From an uncultured Eubacteriales bacterium (lineage in GTDB: Bacteria > Bacillota > Clostridia > Peptostreptococcales > Anaerovoracaceae): a stretch of 64,000 bases of DNA. This document shows positions 63,953 through 64,000 of this stretch, piece after piece; the stretch's first letter is position 1, and each line of letters opens with the position of its first letter. Made by a program: the position numbers and the translations under genes. The stretch spans positions 1 to 64,000 of the forward strand of contig CACYYH010000003.1 of the NCBI GenBank assembly GCA_902778565.1, given 5' to 3'. The notes under the pieces are model-generated. The model made no database searches. It was given only the letters and a program-made list of their open reading frames with translations, and had not been told where the DNA came from.

Positions 63953-64000
63953 ACACAGATGTTGACCGGAGCGCTTGCGCTCTGTCCTCGCGCAGCGGTT

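Overview
This window carries a chromosomal replication origin of a low-GC Gram-positive anaerobe, most likely a member of the Clostridia (Bacillota). The evidence is the gene order mnmE-khpB-yidC-yidD-rnpA-rpmH / oriC / dnaA-dnaN-recF-gyrB-gyrA, ParABS with two perfect parS sites, a SpoIIAB/RsbW-SigB/F-like pair, FeoAB with its Cys-rich partner, a PucR-type regulator, and strong AGGAGG-type ribosome binding sites. No ribosomal RNA or tRNA gene, CRISPR array, prophage or complete insertion sequence was recognised. TAG, TAA and TGA are all used as ordinary stops.

Layout. 1-5118: 5' two thirds or more of a giant repeat-rich surface adhesin on the minus strand, running off the window, with a structured leader. 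5.6-8.8 kb: a NhaC-type antiporter, a DUF1294-DUF218 membrane protein and an amphipathic-repeat protein. 8.8-17.5 kb (minus): a long housekeeping operon gdpP-rplI-dnaB-dnaD-M23 peptidase-divIC-rnmV-rsmA-GNAT. 17.6-26.9 kb (minus): parAB with parS sites, a RelBE-type toxin-antitoxin pair, rsmG-mnmG, a striking array of inverted octamers, then mnmE-khpB-yidC-yidD-rnpA-rpmH. 26.9-28.6 kb: a bipartite oriC around dnaA. 28.6-36.6 kb (plus): dnaN, recF, gyrB, gyrA, a degenerate anti-sigma factor and its sigma factor. 36.6-36.9 kb: a 305-bp long-palindrome element. 37-39.3 kb: trpS and a glycerate kinase. 39.6-43.4 kb: an iron-uptake locus (HMA protein, feoA, feoB, FeoB-associated protein) with shared operators and a second inverted-repeat array. 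43.4-48.3 kb: a Phd/ParE-type toxin-antitoxin pair, a CsoR/RcnR-type sensor with a CbiMQO nickel/cobalt transporter, and an ADP-ribosyltransferase-like toxin with an HTH partner. 48.3-58.8 kb: an amino-acid or acyl-peptide scavenging cluster. 58.8-64 kb: a beta-helix surface protein gene with an amber stop at its signal-peptide junction, a lipoprotein, LysR/PQ-loop/SGNH genes, and the start of an ArsR-regulated metal operon.

Genes left of oriC are mostly on the minus strand and genes right of it on the plus strand, so they are co-oriented with replication forks leaving the dnaA region. ParB loading at the two parS sites, DnaA action at the boxes around dnaA, and chromosome topology (gyrBA) are all encoded within 20 kb.

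The most unusual material is non-coding. Two intergenic arrays (22830-23121 and 40097-40376) are built from different core words but share one architecture: inverted pairs of a 6-mer plus inward-facing A-tract, with centres 28 bp apart (six of six pairs in one array; four of five in the other, the fifth 27). Spacers have diverged while words and spacing are kept. I know of no described family that matches. Other points of note: both parS sites sit inside terminator-like palindromes, DnaA boxes lie inside the dnaA coding sequence, and the GdpP homologue lacks its membrane anchor.
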